DNA of 64,000 nt from Burkholderia sp. WP9. GTDB taxonomy: Bacteria; Pseudomonadota; Gammaproteobacteria; Burkholderiales; Burkholderiaceae. The stretch is from the NCBI RefSeq assembly GCF_900104795.1, contig NZ_FNTG01000001.1, positions 3,534,001 through 3,598,000 on the forward strand. The letters are read 5' to 3'. Made by a program: the position numbers and the translations under genes. Within the stretch, counting starts at the first letter, position 1. Each line of letters opens with the position of its first letter. Under the pieces are notes generated by a model. It was given only the letters and a program-made list of their open reading frames with translations. It was not told the DNA's origin and searched no databases. Positions 8,628-17,454 of this stretch are shown piece by piece.

Positions 8628-9521
8628 ATGCCTCGCATTTTCATCAGCTACCGGCGAGGCTACAGCAACGGCGAAGTGGGACGCCTCTTCCAGGATCTGA
8701 GCACGGAATTCGGAAGGCGGAATGTGTTCATGGACGTTGCAACCGTTCAGCACGGCACCAACTTCCGCAGTTCAATTGACCAAACAATTGCCTGCTGCGA
8801 CATTCTCCTAGCCGTTATCGGACGTGATTGGGCAACCGCGACCGATAACGAGGGACGACGAAGGCTGGATGGCGCCGACGACTACGTGCGCTTCGAAATC
8901 GCGTTAGCGCTGCGTGGCAAAGTTACGGTGATCCCGGTGCTGGTGCATGGCGCTGCGCCGCCATCCGACACCACCCTGCCCAGTGATTTGAAAGAACTCG
9001 GCGTCCTTCAGGCAGTAGAGCTGTCGCACACGAAATGGGAAAGCGACGTGCAATACTTAATCAAGAGGTTGAGAACTCGAGAGCCATCAAAAATATGGGG
9101 CAGGCCGACGTTACTTGCGGTCGGTGTTGCTCTAACCATTCTGGTGTTCGGCTTCTTTGCTGCCGAGCTAATTATCGAAGAAATCAACATCCGACGCGAA
9201 ATAGCAATTCCACTGCTCGCAGATTTCCCGGAAGAATTTGGACACATCATCGCGAGACAATCGCAAAGCATCTGCGACTTGACCGGAATTCACCGAAACG
9301 ATGGAGATGGATCGTATAAACCGGTAAGCGCAAGAGAGCGATTCCTGCTTTATGCACGATGCGAGGCGACAGGCGAAATGTTCCCAACCATCCCCCGAGG
9401 AGGCCATAGTTGTTGCGAACACCTTTCGCAATCTGACGCGCGCGCGCTCCGAGTATGTTCTGACGCTCAATGGAGCAACAATCTCGCGTATATAAGGAAA
9501 ACGATACGTTGCCCGAGGTGA
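8628..9521 (+). CDS. Membrane-anchored TIR protein, probable frameshift near its end
   Basis: TIR domain at residues 1-145: PRIFISYRRGYSNGEVGR, NVFMDVATVQHGTNF, CCDILLAVIGRDWA, and DDYVRFEIALAL carrying the likely catalytic Glu. One membrane helix (LLAVGVALTILVFGFFAA, ~residue 165) separates it from a C-terminal domain. A run of five C at 9392-9396 seems to break the frame: reading with four C gives EEAIVVANTFRNLTRARSEY and a stop at 9493-9495, far more protein-like than the annotated Cys- and Arg-rich end. It is transcribed away from the TIR/STAND pair and shares a ~330-base divergent intergenic region. Start ATG 8628 follows GGAG. Confidence 0.7.
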   Translation: MPRIFISYRRGYSNGEVGRLFQDLSTEFGRRNVFMDVATVQHGTNFRSSIDQTIACCDILLAVIGRDWATATDNEGRRRLDGADDYVRFEIALALRGKVTVIPVLVHGAAPPSDTTLPSDLKELGVLQAVELSHTKWESDVQYLIKRLRTREPSKIWGRPTLLAVGVALTILVFGFFAAELIIEEINIRREIAIPLLADFPEEFGHIIARQSQSICDLTGIHRNDGDGSYKPVSARERFLLYARCEATGEMFPTIPRGGHSCCEHLSQSDARALRVCSDAQWSNNLAYIRKTIRCPR

Positions 9522-9773
9522 AGACGCCAGCCTGAGATTCGCAACCGTAAAACGCTGGAAGCAAACTCCCGTGCGAAGTTTCAGGGGATAAATCGAGTCA
9601 TGCTCACCGAGGGCGAATACCCGCGTCTATTAGATGAAATCGTCGCCCCCAACGTCTTAATGCATCGGTTGAATCTTGGCCAACATGCTCACGGTTATCA
9701 CTCCGTTCTCCTGCCTGGCGTCCGGCGCGGAAATTTGACGACACTAAGCGTATTGATTCTGAATCACTGATGA

Positions 9774-9956
9774 GCCGGGTTCGGCAGCCAGGTCAATTTC
9801 GAGTACGTCTCCGCCTTGCCACCCCTAAGCGGCCAATTCGTTCTGGAGCTCGTCGGAGAATTTCAGAATGCCGTCTCCGCTCCCATCAGCAGAGCCCTGA
9901 ATCTCAATTATCCAATGCGTCAGGGGAGCCACATCCATATAGGTCACGCGATTTGA
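9774..9956 (+). pseudogene. Possible relic of an unknown gene
   Basis: Open for ~60 codons without a credible start. The translation (VNFEYVSALPPLSGQFVLEL, ISRALNLNYPMRQGSHIHIG) looks protein-like and ends at TGA 9954-9956. It is reminiscent of the ends of some secreted effector proteins, but I cannot name a family. The rest of 9522-10212 shows no gene I can support. A perfect 20-bp palindrome lies at 10161-10180. Confidence 0.25.
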
Positions 9957-10212
9957 AGAGCCGACGGGAGTCGATGTTATAGGGCAATTGCAGAATGCCG
10001 TGACGTCGAGGAGGCCGGCTCGGCATGTAACTGCATGCTACACCGGATTCGTTGCGCGCCGGCGCTTCGGCCGAAATAATCAGGAATCGCACGAGCACCA
10101 TGAGCGATGGAAAATCCTCGAGGGCGGGTCGATGCGGCCTGCGGGCCAAGCTTCGAATTCGGCTCGCCCCGGGGCGAGCCCAGCTCTTCAGACACCAGCG
10201 CGGAACTCTGCG

Positions 10213-10317
10213 ATGAAACCGGACCGGATCTGCGCCGCCTGCGGCGCCCTTTTTACTCCGCTCATGCACGTCCCGAATCAGCGCTACTACACATTGGCGG
10301 CCTGCCAGCTCGCTCGT
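10213..10317 (+). pseudogene. N-terminal relic of the small Cys-rich (zinc-ribbon-like) element protein
   Basis: ATG 10213 encodes a start closely resembling the intact protein at 37587: CAACGALFTPLMHVPNQRYY against CIACGVSFEPRPQNRNQRYC, then ACQLAR against ACQRER. Similarity ends after about 35 codons. The second Cys of the ribbon is Tyr here (QRYY), so it is decayed as well as truncated. Between 10318 and 10698 I see no convincing gene; a minus-strand open frame at 10383-10757 has no recognisable features. Confidence 0.55.
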
Positions 10318-10698
10318 GCCGACAATTTAAACACTCAACAGCGGCTAACTAACCACTCACATTGTCGTCAATATCGCGGAATTTATCCATGCTCCCGATG
10401 ATCTAGTTCACGTTCTAGTTCACGTAACTGCGCGTTAGCTTCGACGCCAACGACTTTGGCGATTTTCTCAAGGCCTTGAGCGCGTGGTCCTGAGGTTCCC
10501 AAGTAATTCCTGTTCCAAACCGTATTGTCTGTGAGCTTTCGACGAACGTTCAAGTTTGCCCAGCGAACGACGTAAACAAGATAAAGGGCCAGGCCATATC
10601 GGCGGCATAGATGATTCGAATCAAACGGCCTCTGGAACTCGTTGTGTGCTGCGTCCGATTCACTCCTCGTTTCAATCAACAAGCAAGAAGAGAGCCAA

Positions 10699-11148
10699 AT
10701 GAACATCAAGAACGCCACAGTGGTGGGCCTTCTGTCAATCGCAGTCTTCTGGCACATTGCATACGCGGCTGCTCCGGCTGATCAAGCGCGACTTATATCG
10801 GATATGGCGGACCGAATCTGTGTCCAAGCGGCGACTGGTGGAACGAGCCGTTCAGCCAACTTGCAAGCATCCGTCGGCGCGGAGTTAAGCAATTTGCTTC
10901 GCAGATTAGTAAACGCCAAAGCAGACGTCCGGGCTGAAGCGCAGGGGGAAATTCATAGCGGAGTACTTCCCGGTCAAGTTCTGACGGCAGCTGAACAAGC
11001 AAACAATTGCAAGTTAAAGGTTTTGCAGATCCTGACACCTGCCCTCCTTGGGAGAAAAACTAACGGCGGTAACGTACAGACCACGTACGGGCCCAATAGT
11101 CCAATTTTCGGCAACGTGTCTGGTGGTACGATTACTATCGGGAAATAA
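10699..11148 (+). CDS. Small exported protein
   Basis: Start chosen at ATG 10699 (AGAAGAGAG upstream), giving 149 residues. Residues 1-23 form a Sec signal peptide (basic MNIKN, hydrophobic VVGLLSIAVFWHIAYA, Ala-rich cleavage region). The middle is helical with two Cys (DRICVQ, NNCKLK). The C-terminus ends in a Gly/Asn/Thr strand, QTTYGPNSPIFGNVSGGT. It lies 1 base before the next exported-protein gene, which carries a similar motif near its mature N-terminus. I recognise no family. A shared role in the envelope or periplasm is inference from the signal peptides and the motif. Confidence 0.6.
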   Translation: MNIKNATVVGLLSIAVFWHIAYAAAPADQARLISDMADRICVQAATGGTSRSANLQASVGAELSNLLRRLVNAKADVRAEAQGEIHSGVLPGQVLTAAEQANNCKLKVLQILTPALLGRKTNGGNVQTTYGPNSPIFGNVSGGTITIGK

Positions 11149-11149
11149 G

Positions 11150-11974
11150 ATGAAATATCTGACCTCATTTCTGCTTCTGGTCTGTACTGCCGCGTCTGCA
11201 CAAACAACGCATGGCAACTGCAGCCCCACTTTCGGCACCATTGGCGGGAACGCGGTTGTCAACATTTGCCCGGGCGATCGATTTTCCTCCGCTCAGGAGG
11301 CTTTTTTTGTCGCGTCGCACCCAACTACAGTAACCGTGGCCGATCTTCAATTTAAGAGTTGGTTCGAAGACGCAACAACTCCGTTCTTGACGGTGGTATT
11401 GGACAACAAGTCTGATGTTCCTGCGCTAGATGTGTCTGTGGACGTTCTCAATGAACGAACCGGTTCTAGCTATCCCGTGCTCCGTCCTTTCAAGTTAAAT
11501 GAAAGCGGTGTGTTCAAACGCTTGGGCGCGCGAGCGATCTCGATTGCCGCCAATCAACGGGGTGTATACCCTCTTTTGTCTGTGCCAGACCTCTGGACGC
11601 AGGTTCATCCTGATGTTTCTGCCAACTATTGTCCATATGACGCTAGTACTTCGCTGATTGATATGACGGAAGCGAGCGCTGCGGAATTCCAATCGTTTCT
11701 AGAGCACCGCGTGTCCGGCGCGACATCTGATTATGATAATAAAGATGCGCAGTTTCATTCGAAACGGGGAACGCAGGAAATCGGCACACTTCTCCGGATT
11801 CGCTATCGAACCATCTTTGACCAACGCGTAACGTCTTATGCTGTTGTGTTCATTCACTATGCTGATACGACTGGCCAGGGAGACGTTTGGTATCCAAGCA
11901 GGAAAGCAGTTGGTTCACTTCGCTGTATCAACAGATCAATGGAAGGTATGCCGGTAGCGAATTTCTCTTCCTGA
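11150..11974 (+). CDS. Exported protein of unknown function
   Basis: Start at ATG 11150, directly after the TAA of the upstream gene. The 274-residue product begins with a clear signal peptide (MKYLTSFLLLVCTAASA) and then TTHGNCSPTFGTIGGNAVVN, similar in pattern to the C-terminal tail of the upstream protein. The body is beta-rich, with FLTVVLDNKSDVPALDVSVD resembling an immunoglobulin-like fold, and has paired Cys residues. It ends with short AT-rich codons before an unassigned 300-base stretch (11975-12276) in which I see no gene. Both genes have lower GC than their neighbours, suggesting separate acquisition. Confidence 0.6.
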   Translation: MKYLTSFLLLVCTAASAQTTHGNCSPTFGTIGGNAVVNICPGDRFSSAQEAFFVASHPTTVTVADLQFKSWFEDATTPFLTVVLDNKSDVPALDVSVDVLNERTGSSYPVLRPFKLNESGVFKRLGARAISIAANQRGVYPLLSVPDLWTQVHPDVSANYCPYDASTSLIDMTEASAAEFQSFLEHRVSGATSDYDNKDAQFHSKRGTQEIGTLLRIRYRTIFDQRVTSYAVVFIHYADTTGQGDVWYPSRKAVGSLRCINRSMEGMPVANFSS

Positions 11975-12342
11975 GTATCGATCGCCGAGAGACAACTTTG
12001 TGCTAGTTCCCGCGGAGCTGGAACATGGGTAATGTCCTGTCAGAGAGGGGGAGTTTTGGCCGAGATTTGCCTCGGCGCCATCAGCTTCCGGCCGAGTTTT
12101 CTCGACCCGCCCGTGCACGGACTGCCAACGGCGTCGACAGTGGAAGCGCCATGAACTCCGACTGCCCGCTCTCTGCTCACTCCTTGCTGAATGGCAAAAA
12201 CAAGCGGATAACCCACGCGTCAAGATCAGTGGGCGTCGACGATTGCTTGCAGCTGAGCTGCGATAAATGCCATGCGTAATGAGCTTGCCCCCGAAAAACG
12301 AATCCCTTGCTGAGCAGGTAAACTCAAGCAAGGAGAAGAACG

Positions 12343-12639
12343 ATGACAAGCAAGGCAAAGCGGGCACAGTACACGCTCGAGTTCAAGCTGGAAGCGGTAC
12401 GACTGGTCAAAGCCGGGCAAAGCATGGCAGCAGTGGCGGCGACACTGGGTGTGGTTGAACAGACGCTGTACAACTGGGTGAAGGCTGACCGGGAAGGCAA
12501 GCTGGCGGGCGCAGGCACGAAGCCTGTGAGCCCGGAACAGATGGAGCTGGCGCGGCTGCGTGCGGAGGTAGCGCGCCTGAAGATGGAGCGAGACATATTA
12601 AAAAAGTGCGCAGCGTACTTCGCGAAGGAATCGATGTGA
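12343..12639 (+). CDS. IS3-family transposase OrfA
   Basis: A 98-residue OrfA. Residues ~8-50 form the helix-turn-helix that binds the element ends (FKLEAVRLVKAGQSMAAVAA, then LGVVEQTLYNWVKA). Residues 65-95 form the leucine-zipper-like helix (LARLRAEVARLKMERDILKK). It overlaps the orfB frame by 34 bases, with a slippery A6G near the end. Product identical to that of copy 2 (49361-49657). With the partner orfB split, it probably acts only as a repressor-like DNA-binding protein. Confidence 0.9.
   Translation: MTSKAKRAQYTLEFKLEAVRLVKAGQSMAAVAATLGVVEQTLYNWVKADREGKLAGAGTKPVSPEQMELARLRAEVARLKMERDILKKCAAYFAKESM
12600..12606 (+). promoter_or_regulatory. Programmed -1 frameshift site (A6G) in IS3 copy 1
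   Basis: The heptamer AAAAAAG lies in the orfA/orfB overlap. In IS3-family elements ribosomes slip back one base here to make the fused OrfAB transposase. Confidence 0.7.
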
Positions 12640-13238
12640 AGTACGCGTTCATCGAGCACAATCGACGCCGCTGGCCAGTCTCGGTCCTATGCGAAGTGCT
12701 GGAAGTCAGTCCCAGCGGATATCATCAGCGCCGGCAACGCACCGCGCACGACAAGCCGCACCGTAGCCGCGTAAGCAACGATGCGCTGCTCGCGCAAGTC
12801 AAGGCGATTCACATGCAGGTCAAGGGCGAATACGGCTGGCCTCGCATGTGGAAGGAGTTGCTCACGCAAGGCGTGCGCGTGGGCAAAGAACGGGTTCGCA
12901 AACTGATGGCGCAGCATGGCATTCGAGCCCGCCACAAGCGCAAGTACATCGCGACGACGAACTCGAACCACGATTTGCCGGTGGCGCCGAATCTGTTGGA
13001 GCGCGACTTCACCGCTAACGCACCGAACCAGGTCTGGACGACCGACATCACGTACCTGGCGACAGCCGAAGGCTGGGTCTACCTCGCGGCCATCATCGAC
13101 CTGTTCAGCAGGCAGGTGGTGGGCTGGTCGATGCAGCCGCACATGAAGGCTGAACTGGTCACGGACGCATTGCGAATGGCGTGGTTCCGGCGTCGCCCTG
13201 ACGCCGGCGTAATCGTGCATAGCGACAGGGGCAGCCAG

Positions 13239-14689
13239 CTTAGGTTCAAGGGGTCGTTGCAACACCTAATGCTTATGACGCAAGTAGTAGATCTCTTAGT
13301 GCTTCTGCTGGTGATTTCCATCCAAGGCTTTTACGCGGTCTGCAATTTAGTGCGTCTGCGACGGCATCAAGTTCGCGCTGCGTGTACCGGCTGATGTCGG
13401 TGCCTTTCGGAAAGTATTGACGCAACAGACCATTCGTATTCTCGTTGGTCCCGCGTTGCCATGGGCTTTGAGGATCGCAGAAATAGATCTCCAGACCCGT
13501 ATCGATTCGAAGTTGCACGTGCTGGGCCATCTCTGCGCCTTGATCCCATGTGAGCGATCGCCACAAGTGCTCAGGCAATAATACGATCTTCGCAGCTATG
13601 GCATTGCGGACGGCCTCCGCTCCATGACCCGCCAAGGGTGGCCCATTCTTGGCCCGCACGCCAGTGCCATGTCCCTCCATAGGTGGGAGATGGAGCAACA
13701 TTGTATAGCGGGTAGTCCGCTCGACCAGCGTACCCACTGCGGATCGATTAAGGCCGATGATCAGGTCACCTTCCCAGTGACCCGGAACGGCACGATCATC
13801 AGCCTCAGCCGGACGTTCACTGATCATGACCTCCGGAGTAATGAAATGCTTTCCTCGCTGTTGCGTCCTGGCTCGAGGCACACGAAGTGCACGGCCCGTA
13901 CGCAAACAGGCAGTAAGCTCCTTGCGCAGAGCGCCACGGCCCTGAATGTAAAGCGCCTGATAGATGGCTTCGTGAGAGATTCTCATGGATTGGTCTTCTG
14001 GATAGTCGGCCTCCAATCGTCGACTGATTTGTTCGGGACTCCAGCAGGTGCCCCAACGACGGTCCGCGCGGCGGCCTTGCCGTCGTCCTTTCCATGGTAC
14101 GTTGGGTCCGGCAATCGGCCTGCCTTCTGAATCGGTGACCGCTCCCGCCAATCGACTCTGCACATAATTCTTTAATCTATCGTTCTTGGTCAGTCTGGAA
14201 GCTTTCGGACGTTCCGCGGCCCGCTCAGCTTTCCACTGAGCAACTGTCGCCCTGTATATCAATGTGCCGCTACGGGTTGCAGCATTACGGCGCAACTCGC
14301 GCGAGATGGTCGAAGGTGAGCGCTGCAGTCTTCGCGCGATCTCACGGATCCCGCAATCCTGCGCCCGTAGCAGCGCAATTTCCTCGCGTTCAGAAAAAGA
14401 CAGATAAGGCGCAGTGCCCGGCGTCAGCTCGATCGGCGGCATTCCGCCTGCATCACGAAACCATCTTGGCCCCAAAGGTTGGGACACGCCACACGCGCGC
14501 GCCGCAGCCTCGCTCTCCATGCCTTGCGCGACACAAGTCCAGAACGCTCGCTTTGTATCTCGCTGATTGACACCTGGCCTGCCGGGCGATTGCATTATTG
14601 GTCTTCCTGTCTGTTCCGAACCCCAACCCTGTGCTCGTCCCATTTGGCACCTCCTTTAGGAGATGTTGCAACGACCAGTTGAATCCGCC
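13239..14689 (-). mobile_element. IS30-family element inserted in IS3 copy 1
   Basis: A 1,451-bp element bounded by imperfect inverted repeats: CTTAGGTTCAAGGGGTCGTT at the left and GGCGGATTCAACTGGTCGTT (reading inward) at the right, both continuing GCAACA. It is flanked by a 3-bp duplication CAG (13236-13238 and 14690-14692). The arithmetic against copy 2 of the IS3 confirms the boundaries to the base. A relic with the same right-type terminus lies at 4681. Confidence 0.9.
13273..14643 (-). CDS. IS30-family transposase
   Basis: A 456-residue protein, apparently intact. Helix-turn-helix region at ~80-125 (LSFSEREEIALLRAQDCGIR, then IARRLQRSPSTISRELRRN), typical of IS30. The DDE catalytic residues fall in GHWEGDLIIG, LTWDQGAEMAQ and GTNENTNGLLRQYFPKGTD. 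It fills the element and runs opposite to the host IS3. A GGAGGTG ribosome-binding site precedes the ATG at 14643. Lengths of 320-460 residues are normal for the family. Confidence 0.9.
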   Translation of the reverse strand: MGRAQGWGSEQTGRPIMQSPGRPGVNQRDTKRAFWTCVAQGMESEAAARACGVSQPLGPRWFRDAGGMPPIELTPGTAPYLSFSEREEIALLRAQDCGIREIARRLQRSPSTISRELRRNAATRSGTLIYRATVAQWKAERAAERPKASRLTKNDRLKNYVQSRLAGAVTDSEGRPIAGPNVPWKGRRQGRRADRRWGTCWSPEQISRRLEADYPEDQSMRISHEAIYQALYIQGRGALRKELTACLRTGRALRVPRARTQQRGKHFITPEVMISERPAEADDRAVPGHWEGDLIIGLNRSAVGTLVERTTRYTMLLHLPPMEGHGTGVRAKNGPPLAGHGAEAVRNAIAAKIVLLPEHLWRSLTWDQGAEMAQHVQLRIDTGLEIYFCDPQSPWQRGTNENTNGLLRQYFPKGTDISRYTQRELDAVADALNCRPRKSLGWKSPAEALRDLLLAS

Positions 14690-15306
14690 CAGTATTGCAG
14701 CGGCCTGTTTCAGGACGCGTTGAAGGCCTACGGCATGCGTTCGTCGATGAGCCGACGTGGAAATTGTTGGGATAACTCGCCGACGGAAAGTCTATGGGGT
14801 TCGCTGAAGGTAGCACGCATGCACGGACGACACTTCCCCACCCGGCGGGCAGCAATGGATGAGGTGATTGACTGGCTGGGTTTTTACAACGCGCGCCGGT
14901 TACATTCAACGCTCGATTACGTCAGCCCCATGACATTCGAAAAGAACTGGTTCGCGGCTCATAGAGGCGAAGCCGCATAATTCACCCAGCTATGGGATTC
15001 GTCAAACGGGGGCAAGGTCATAACACCTCGGTTGGGGGAGAAGAACAGCAAGACCAGCGAAGTTACTTCCTGCCATCGACTCGACCTTCACGGTATTGCT
15101 ATGAACTGCGTGAGCATGTCGTGCGGCATGGCGAGGTCGTGCACCCAAAGGGCTCCCGAATCGCGTGGGGTATCGATATGATGCCGCTGGCAAAACTGCT
15201 CGCTTCGCCCCTGCGGTTCAATCCGAAAGTCGCGTTATCGTTGAAGCTGACGAAGATAGCGAGCAGATATCGCAAGCAATCGAAACACTGCGGATCAACG
15301 CCCCGA

Positions 15307-15680
15307 TGTTGATTTGCGCGGAATCCTGACCCACCCTACGCAGTAATTTGCATCGAATATTGACCCACGTAGAACACTGACCTGCTCGGCAACGGGCAGG
15401 GGAAACGGAGTGATCGACGTGGCTATATTGAGCATCATCCGACGCTGGCACTTTCGCGATCATGTCTCGTTGCGCGAGATTGCCAAACGGCTTGGCGTGT
15501 CCAGAAACACGGTCAGGCGCTACATACGGGCCGGCACCGTCCTGCCCGCCTATCCCGAACGTCACAGCCCCAGCAAGCTCGACGGGTTTGCTGCGAAGCT
15601 CGCAGGCTGGCTCAAGACTGAGGCGACCCGGCCGCGCAAACAGCGAAGAACCCTCAAGCAGATTCACGCGGATCGGCCCC
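15307..15680 (+). mobile_element. IS21-family element fragment with istA start
   Basis: An IS21-type left end (TGTTGATTTGCGCGGAATCC, with the related repeat TTGCATCGAATATTGACCC further in) precedes the start of istA at 15410. The istA frame encodes IIRRWHFRDHVSLREIAKRL and GVSRNTVRRYIR, the N-terminal helix-turn-helix, and stops being IstA-like at about residue 88 (15674), where the zinc-ribbon relic begins. The rest of istA and all of istB are missing. The 285 bases before it (15021-15306) hold nothing I can identify. Confidence 0.7.
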
Positions 15681-16059
15681 GAACTGCCAGCGAGAGCGAC
15701 GCCGGCGCTGGCAACGCCAGCACATGCGCGCCGACGCGGACTATCGCGAAAACCAGCATCGCGCACAGGCAAGCTGGTGCGCCCGCCATCCGGATTACTG
15801 GCGGCTGTACCGAGCGACCCATCCTGCCTATCGCGAAAGAAATTCCGCCTTGCAACGTGAGCGAAACGCTCAGCGACGCTCACTCGTGGTTGCAAATATG
15901 GACGCGTCCCAGATCGCCCCACCTTTGCCCTCGGGCGTCTACGTATTGCGCCGTATATCCGACGTCAGGATTGCAAAGATGAACGCGTGCATCGTCCATC
16001 TCACTGTGCTATCGCCGCCTCGTGGATCACCGGCGCCTGATTGCAAAGAGATGATGTGA
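15681..16059 (+). pseudogene. Relic of the small Cys-rich element protein, N-terminus lost
   Basis: In the frame of base 15724 the translation reads CQRERRRRWQRQH, then DYRENQHRAQASW, RHPDYWRLYRATHPAYRERN and IAKMNACIVHLTVLSPP. This is the C-terminal three quarters of the protein encoded at 37587. The N-terminal CxxC part is cut off where the IS21 fragment ends. A piece carrying only the N-terminal part sits at 10213. It stands in the same position relative to the recombinase relic as the intact gene does to the intact recombinase. Confidence 0.65.
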
Positions 16060-16222
16060 TCGACAACTGCGCGGCGCCTGCTACTTTTCTACCTGTACCC
16101 GCTCTCAACCGCTCGTCGGACGCGATCCGCGATGTCGTTTTTTAAAGTGGAGATCTGCCGTGCTCGACGTGACCGCGCCGGCAGCTTCGGAGAGAGGGAA
16201 TGATTCTGCCCGGAGCAGGACC

Positions 16223-16669
16223 ATGGCACCCGACAGCAGAGGCGATGTAGCTGGCAGAGAGGCTCCGATGGTGCGGGCCGCCGAGTACGTGCGGATGTCG
16301 ACCGAGCATCAGCAGTATTCGACCGAAAACCAGCGCGACAAAATCCGGGAGTACGCAACCCGCCATGGGATCGAGATCGTACGTACGTATGCTGATGAAG
16401 GAAAAAGTGGTCTCAGGATTGACGGGCGGCAGGCGCTACAGCATCTGATTCGTGACGTAGAAGGTGGTAACGCTGACTTCCAGGCAATTCTTGTCTATGA
16501 CGTGAGCCGCTGGGGACGATTCCAGGATGCAGACGAAAGCGCCTATTACGAATACATCTGCCGACGCGCTGGCATTCAGGTCGCCTACTGCGCGGAGCAG
16601 TTTGAGAATGACGGTTCGCCGGTCTCAACCATCGTCAAGGGAGTAAAGCGTGCGATGGCTGCCACTTGA
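16223..16669 (+). pseudogene. Large serine recombinase, 5' fragment
   Basis: About 150 codons starting at ATG 16223 after GGAGCAGGACC. The product is nearly the same as residues 1-150 of the recombinase at 38213 (EYVRMSTEHQQYSTENQRDK, DVSRWGRFQDADESAYYEY). The similarity stops after VKGVKRAMA at about 16660, where PRPP synthetase coding sequence begins. It keeps the catalytic serine (YVRMST) but lacks the DNA-binding C-terminal domains. The deletion that created this junction also removed the start of the next gene. Confidence 0.85.
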
Positions 16670-17432
16670 ACTCAAGACGCTGCAGTTTCCGGGCGGCGAA
16701 GTTCACGTAACGGTCGGATTAGACGTGCAGGCAGACGAGTTGCATGTGCACGCGCACGTGCCGGATTCGAACACCGTCATGGCGCTACTGATGGTCACCG
16801 ACGCGCTGCGCCGCGGTTACCCCGGCAAGCCCATCTCGCTCTACATGCCCTATGTTCCTTATGCCCGTCAGGACCGCGTGGCCAACGCGGGCGAGGCGCT
16901 GAGCGCCAAGGTCTTCTGCCAGCTCATCAATGCGCAGGGTTTTGAGCGTGTCGTGATCCAGGATCCGCATAGCGATGTCGTCTCCGCCCTGCTCGATAGG
17001 GTCGAGATCGAGGATCCAGTGCCGGCCTTGCGCCTCGTCGCGGAGCGACTCGGAAACGTCGCACTCGTGGCACCGGACGCCGGCGCACGGAAACGGGTCA
17101 TCAAGCTCGCGAGCGCACTCAATGTGGAAGCTGTGTTCGCCGAAAAGATTCGCAGTACCCATACAGGCGCCATCACAGGCACACAGATCGCGTCCGACCT
17201 GCCAGACTGCGCGCTGCTGGTGGTTGACGACATCTGCGACGGAGGCCGCACCTTCACCGAACTGGCAATGGCGCTCAGGACACGGCAGTCGGAACAAGAC
17301 ATCGACCGGTCGCTGTATCTCTACGTGACTCACGGCATTTTCAGCAAGGGGCTCGGTCCGCTCGCCGAGCACTACCAGACGATCTTTACGCGAAACAACT
17401 GGACCAGCGATACCCGCTGCGAAGTGGTCTGA
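16650..17432 (+). CDS. prs: PRPP synthetase-like protein, 5' end replaced at a deletion junction
   Basis: Makes phosphoribosyl pyrophosphate, the co-substrate of the nadV product downstream. The 260-residue product starts at GTG 16650, inside the recombinase relic, which also supplies AGGGAG as ribosome-binding site. True homology begins around LELKTLQFPGGEVHVTV. Seen motifs: MPYVPYARQDR (ATP-binding flexible region), DPHSD (metal site) and LLVVDDICDGGRTF (PRPP-binding loop, divergent from the housekeeping VDDIIDTAGT form, as in NAD-salvage-linked paralogues). About 10-40 N-terminal residues are probably missing relative to full-length enzymes, so activity is uncertain. It lies 22 bases before nadV. 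Confidence 0.75.
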   Translation: MRWLPLELKTLQFPGGEVHVTVGLDVQADELHVHAHVPDSNTVMALLMVTDALRRGYPGKPISLYMPYVPYARQDRVANAGEALSAKVFCQLINAQGFERVVIQDPHSDVVSALLDRVEIEDPVPALRLVAERLGNVALVAPDAGARKRVIKLASALNVEAVFAEKIRSTHTGAITGTQIASDLPDCALLVVDDICDGGRTFTELAMALRTRQSEQDIDRSLYLYVTHGIFSKGLGPLAEHYQTIFTRNNWTSDTRCEVV

Positions 17433-17454
17433 CACCGCCTCCTGGAGAATTCAA

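Larger units (their letters stand above)
12606..14980 (+). pseudogene. IS3-family transposase OrfB, interrupted by IS30
   Basis: The OrfB coding sequence runs 12606-13238 and resumes at 14693-14980. Between them sits the IS30 element plus one copy of its 3-bp duplication. The first part has the HTH_21 region (GEYGWPRMWKELL) and the first two acidic residues of the DDE centre (WTTDITYL and HSDRGSQ). The second part has GNCWDNSPTESLWGSLK with the final Glu. The joined product matches OrfB of copy 2, so only the insertion inactivates it. Confidence 0.9.
12280..15020 (+). mobile_element. IS3-family element, copy 1, split by an IS30
   Basis: Left end TGAGCTTGCCCCCG at 12280 and right end (read inward) TGACCTTGCCCCCG at 15020 form imperfect ~27-bp inverted repeats that also share ACGAATCCC. 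The element is flanked by a 3-bp direct repeat TAA (12277-12279 and 15021-15023). The length of 2,741 bp equals the 1,287 bp of copy 2 (49298-50584) plus 1,454 bp, exactly the IS30 insertion with its 3-bp duplication. Copy 1 cannot make its own transposase but could be moved by copy 2. Confidence 0.9.

Noticed and set aside
10150-10200. Cloning-vector polylinker (HindIII and EcoRI sites adjacent)
   Set aside because: Only two sites plus a palindrome and no vector sequence around; the adjacent zinc-ribbon relic is native.
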